Of a stretch of DNA of 5,794 nt, positions 5,500 to 5,794 are shown in pieces. Where the stretch lies: assembly GCA_947627525.1 (NCBI GenBank), contig CANQWJ010000088.1, forward strand, positions 1-5,794, written 5' to 3'. Below the pieces are notes generated by a model. The model worked only from the letters and a program-made list of their open reading frames with translations, ran no database searches and had not been told where the DNA came from. Position 1 is the first letter of the stretch; the number at the start of each line of letters is the position of its first letter. The DNA is from an uncultured Bacilli bacterium. GTDB lineage: Bacteria > Bacillota_I > Bacilli_A > RF39 > UBA660. The position numbers and the translations under genes were made by a program.

Positions 5500-5794
5500 A
5501 TGTTTAATGGTTACAACTACATTCCGTTTGGTGTTCGTCCTCAAATTTCTCTATTTAGTGGATTGCGAAATTTAAGTCTAGGCTCAGTTTTAAATGGAAC
5601 ACAAAAAACACTTAATGTCATAAATCAAGCCATACCCCTTTTCTATCAAATAAAACCACTATGGAACAATACTAAAACTCTTTTTAGGATTGCGAACGCT
5701 GTCAATAGTGATGAAAAGGTAAATAACAATACTAATATTACCCCTATAAAAGAAGAACAATTAAAAGAAGAAAACAACGTTCAATATAATAAAC
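5500..5794 (+). CDS. YqfQ/VrrA-like protein, N-terminal part (cut by window edge)
   Basis: The frame opens with ATG at 5500, six bases after a near-perfect AAAGGAGG (5486-5493), and stays open for 98 codons to the window edge without a stop. Residues 28-64 (LGSVLNGTQKTLNVI, then IPLFYQIKPLWNNTKTLFRI) resemble the core of Bacillus YqfQ/VrrA as I recall it: an L-N-N-T-Q-K-x-L segment, a P-x-x-x-Q-x-x-P-x-x-x-N stretch and a hydrophobic end. The N-terminus is short, with FGVRP. From residue 70 the sequence turns Asn/Glu/Lys-rich and looks disordered, as do the variable tails of this family. The family function is not known to me. The match is by motif memory only, so a lineage-specific hypothetical protein remains possible. 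It is transcribed away from the pilC unit. Confidence 0.7.
   Translation, partial: MFNGYNYIPFGVRPQISLFSGLRNLSLGSVLNGTQKTLNVINQAIPLFYQIKPLWNNTKTLFRIANAVNSDEKVNNNTNITPIKEEQLKEENNVQYNK

Overview
This is an AT-rich window with strong Shine-Dalgarno sites, sigma-A-type promoters, a T-box riboswitch and a DnaI-type helicase loader. Together these point to a low-GC Firmicute (Bacilli or Erysipelotrichia-like, or a gut Mollicutes-related lineage that keeps the standard code). TGA acts as a stop and Trp is written TGG, so this is not a Mycoplasma-code genome. No mobile element, CRISPR array, rRNA or tRNA is visible.

Layout from left to right. At 1-40 (minus) are the first 13 codons of a gene running off the window. 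It is preceded by a compact T-box leader (about 51-259) with its own promoter at 264-291, which begins three bases past the preceding stop codon. At 294-3114 (minus) is a two-gene unit: a dnaI-like primosomal ATPase gene, then a gene for a divergent RNase II/RNase R (RNB) family protein. The RNB protein has a large unrecognised N-terminal half and no visible S1 or cold-shock domains. At 3184-5393 (minus) is a two-gene unit for a type IV pilus/type II secretion inner-membrane platform protein (PilC/GspF family) and a prepilin peptidase. It is closed by a clear intrinsic terminator whose 5' arm contains the peptidase stop codon. At 5500-5794 (plus) is the start of a divergent gene resembling the YqfQ/VrrA family, cut by the window edge.

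The units look functionally separate. The pilC-pilD pair belongs to a pilus, pseudopilus or competence-type machine whose assembly ATPase and pilins must lie elsewhere. DnaI loads the replicative helicase. The RNB protein probably degrades RNA 3'-to-5'. The T-box gene answers to uncharged tRNA. Its specifier cannot be fixed by eye: the loop contains overlapping UAC, ACU and CUC. A threonine reading would fit the dnaI-thrS neighbourhood known in Bacillus.

I see no clear new multi-gene system. The points most worth a second look are the architecture of the RNB protein, the N-terminal extension of the PilC protein, the compact T-box leader with a competing 5' hairpin, and the divergent promoters that may share one palindromic -35 box.
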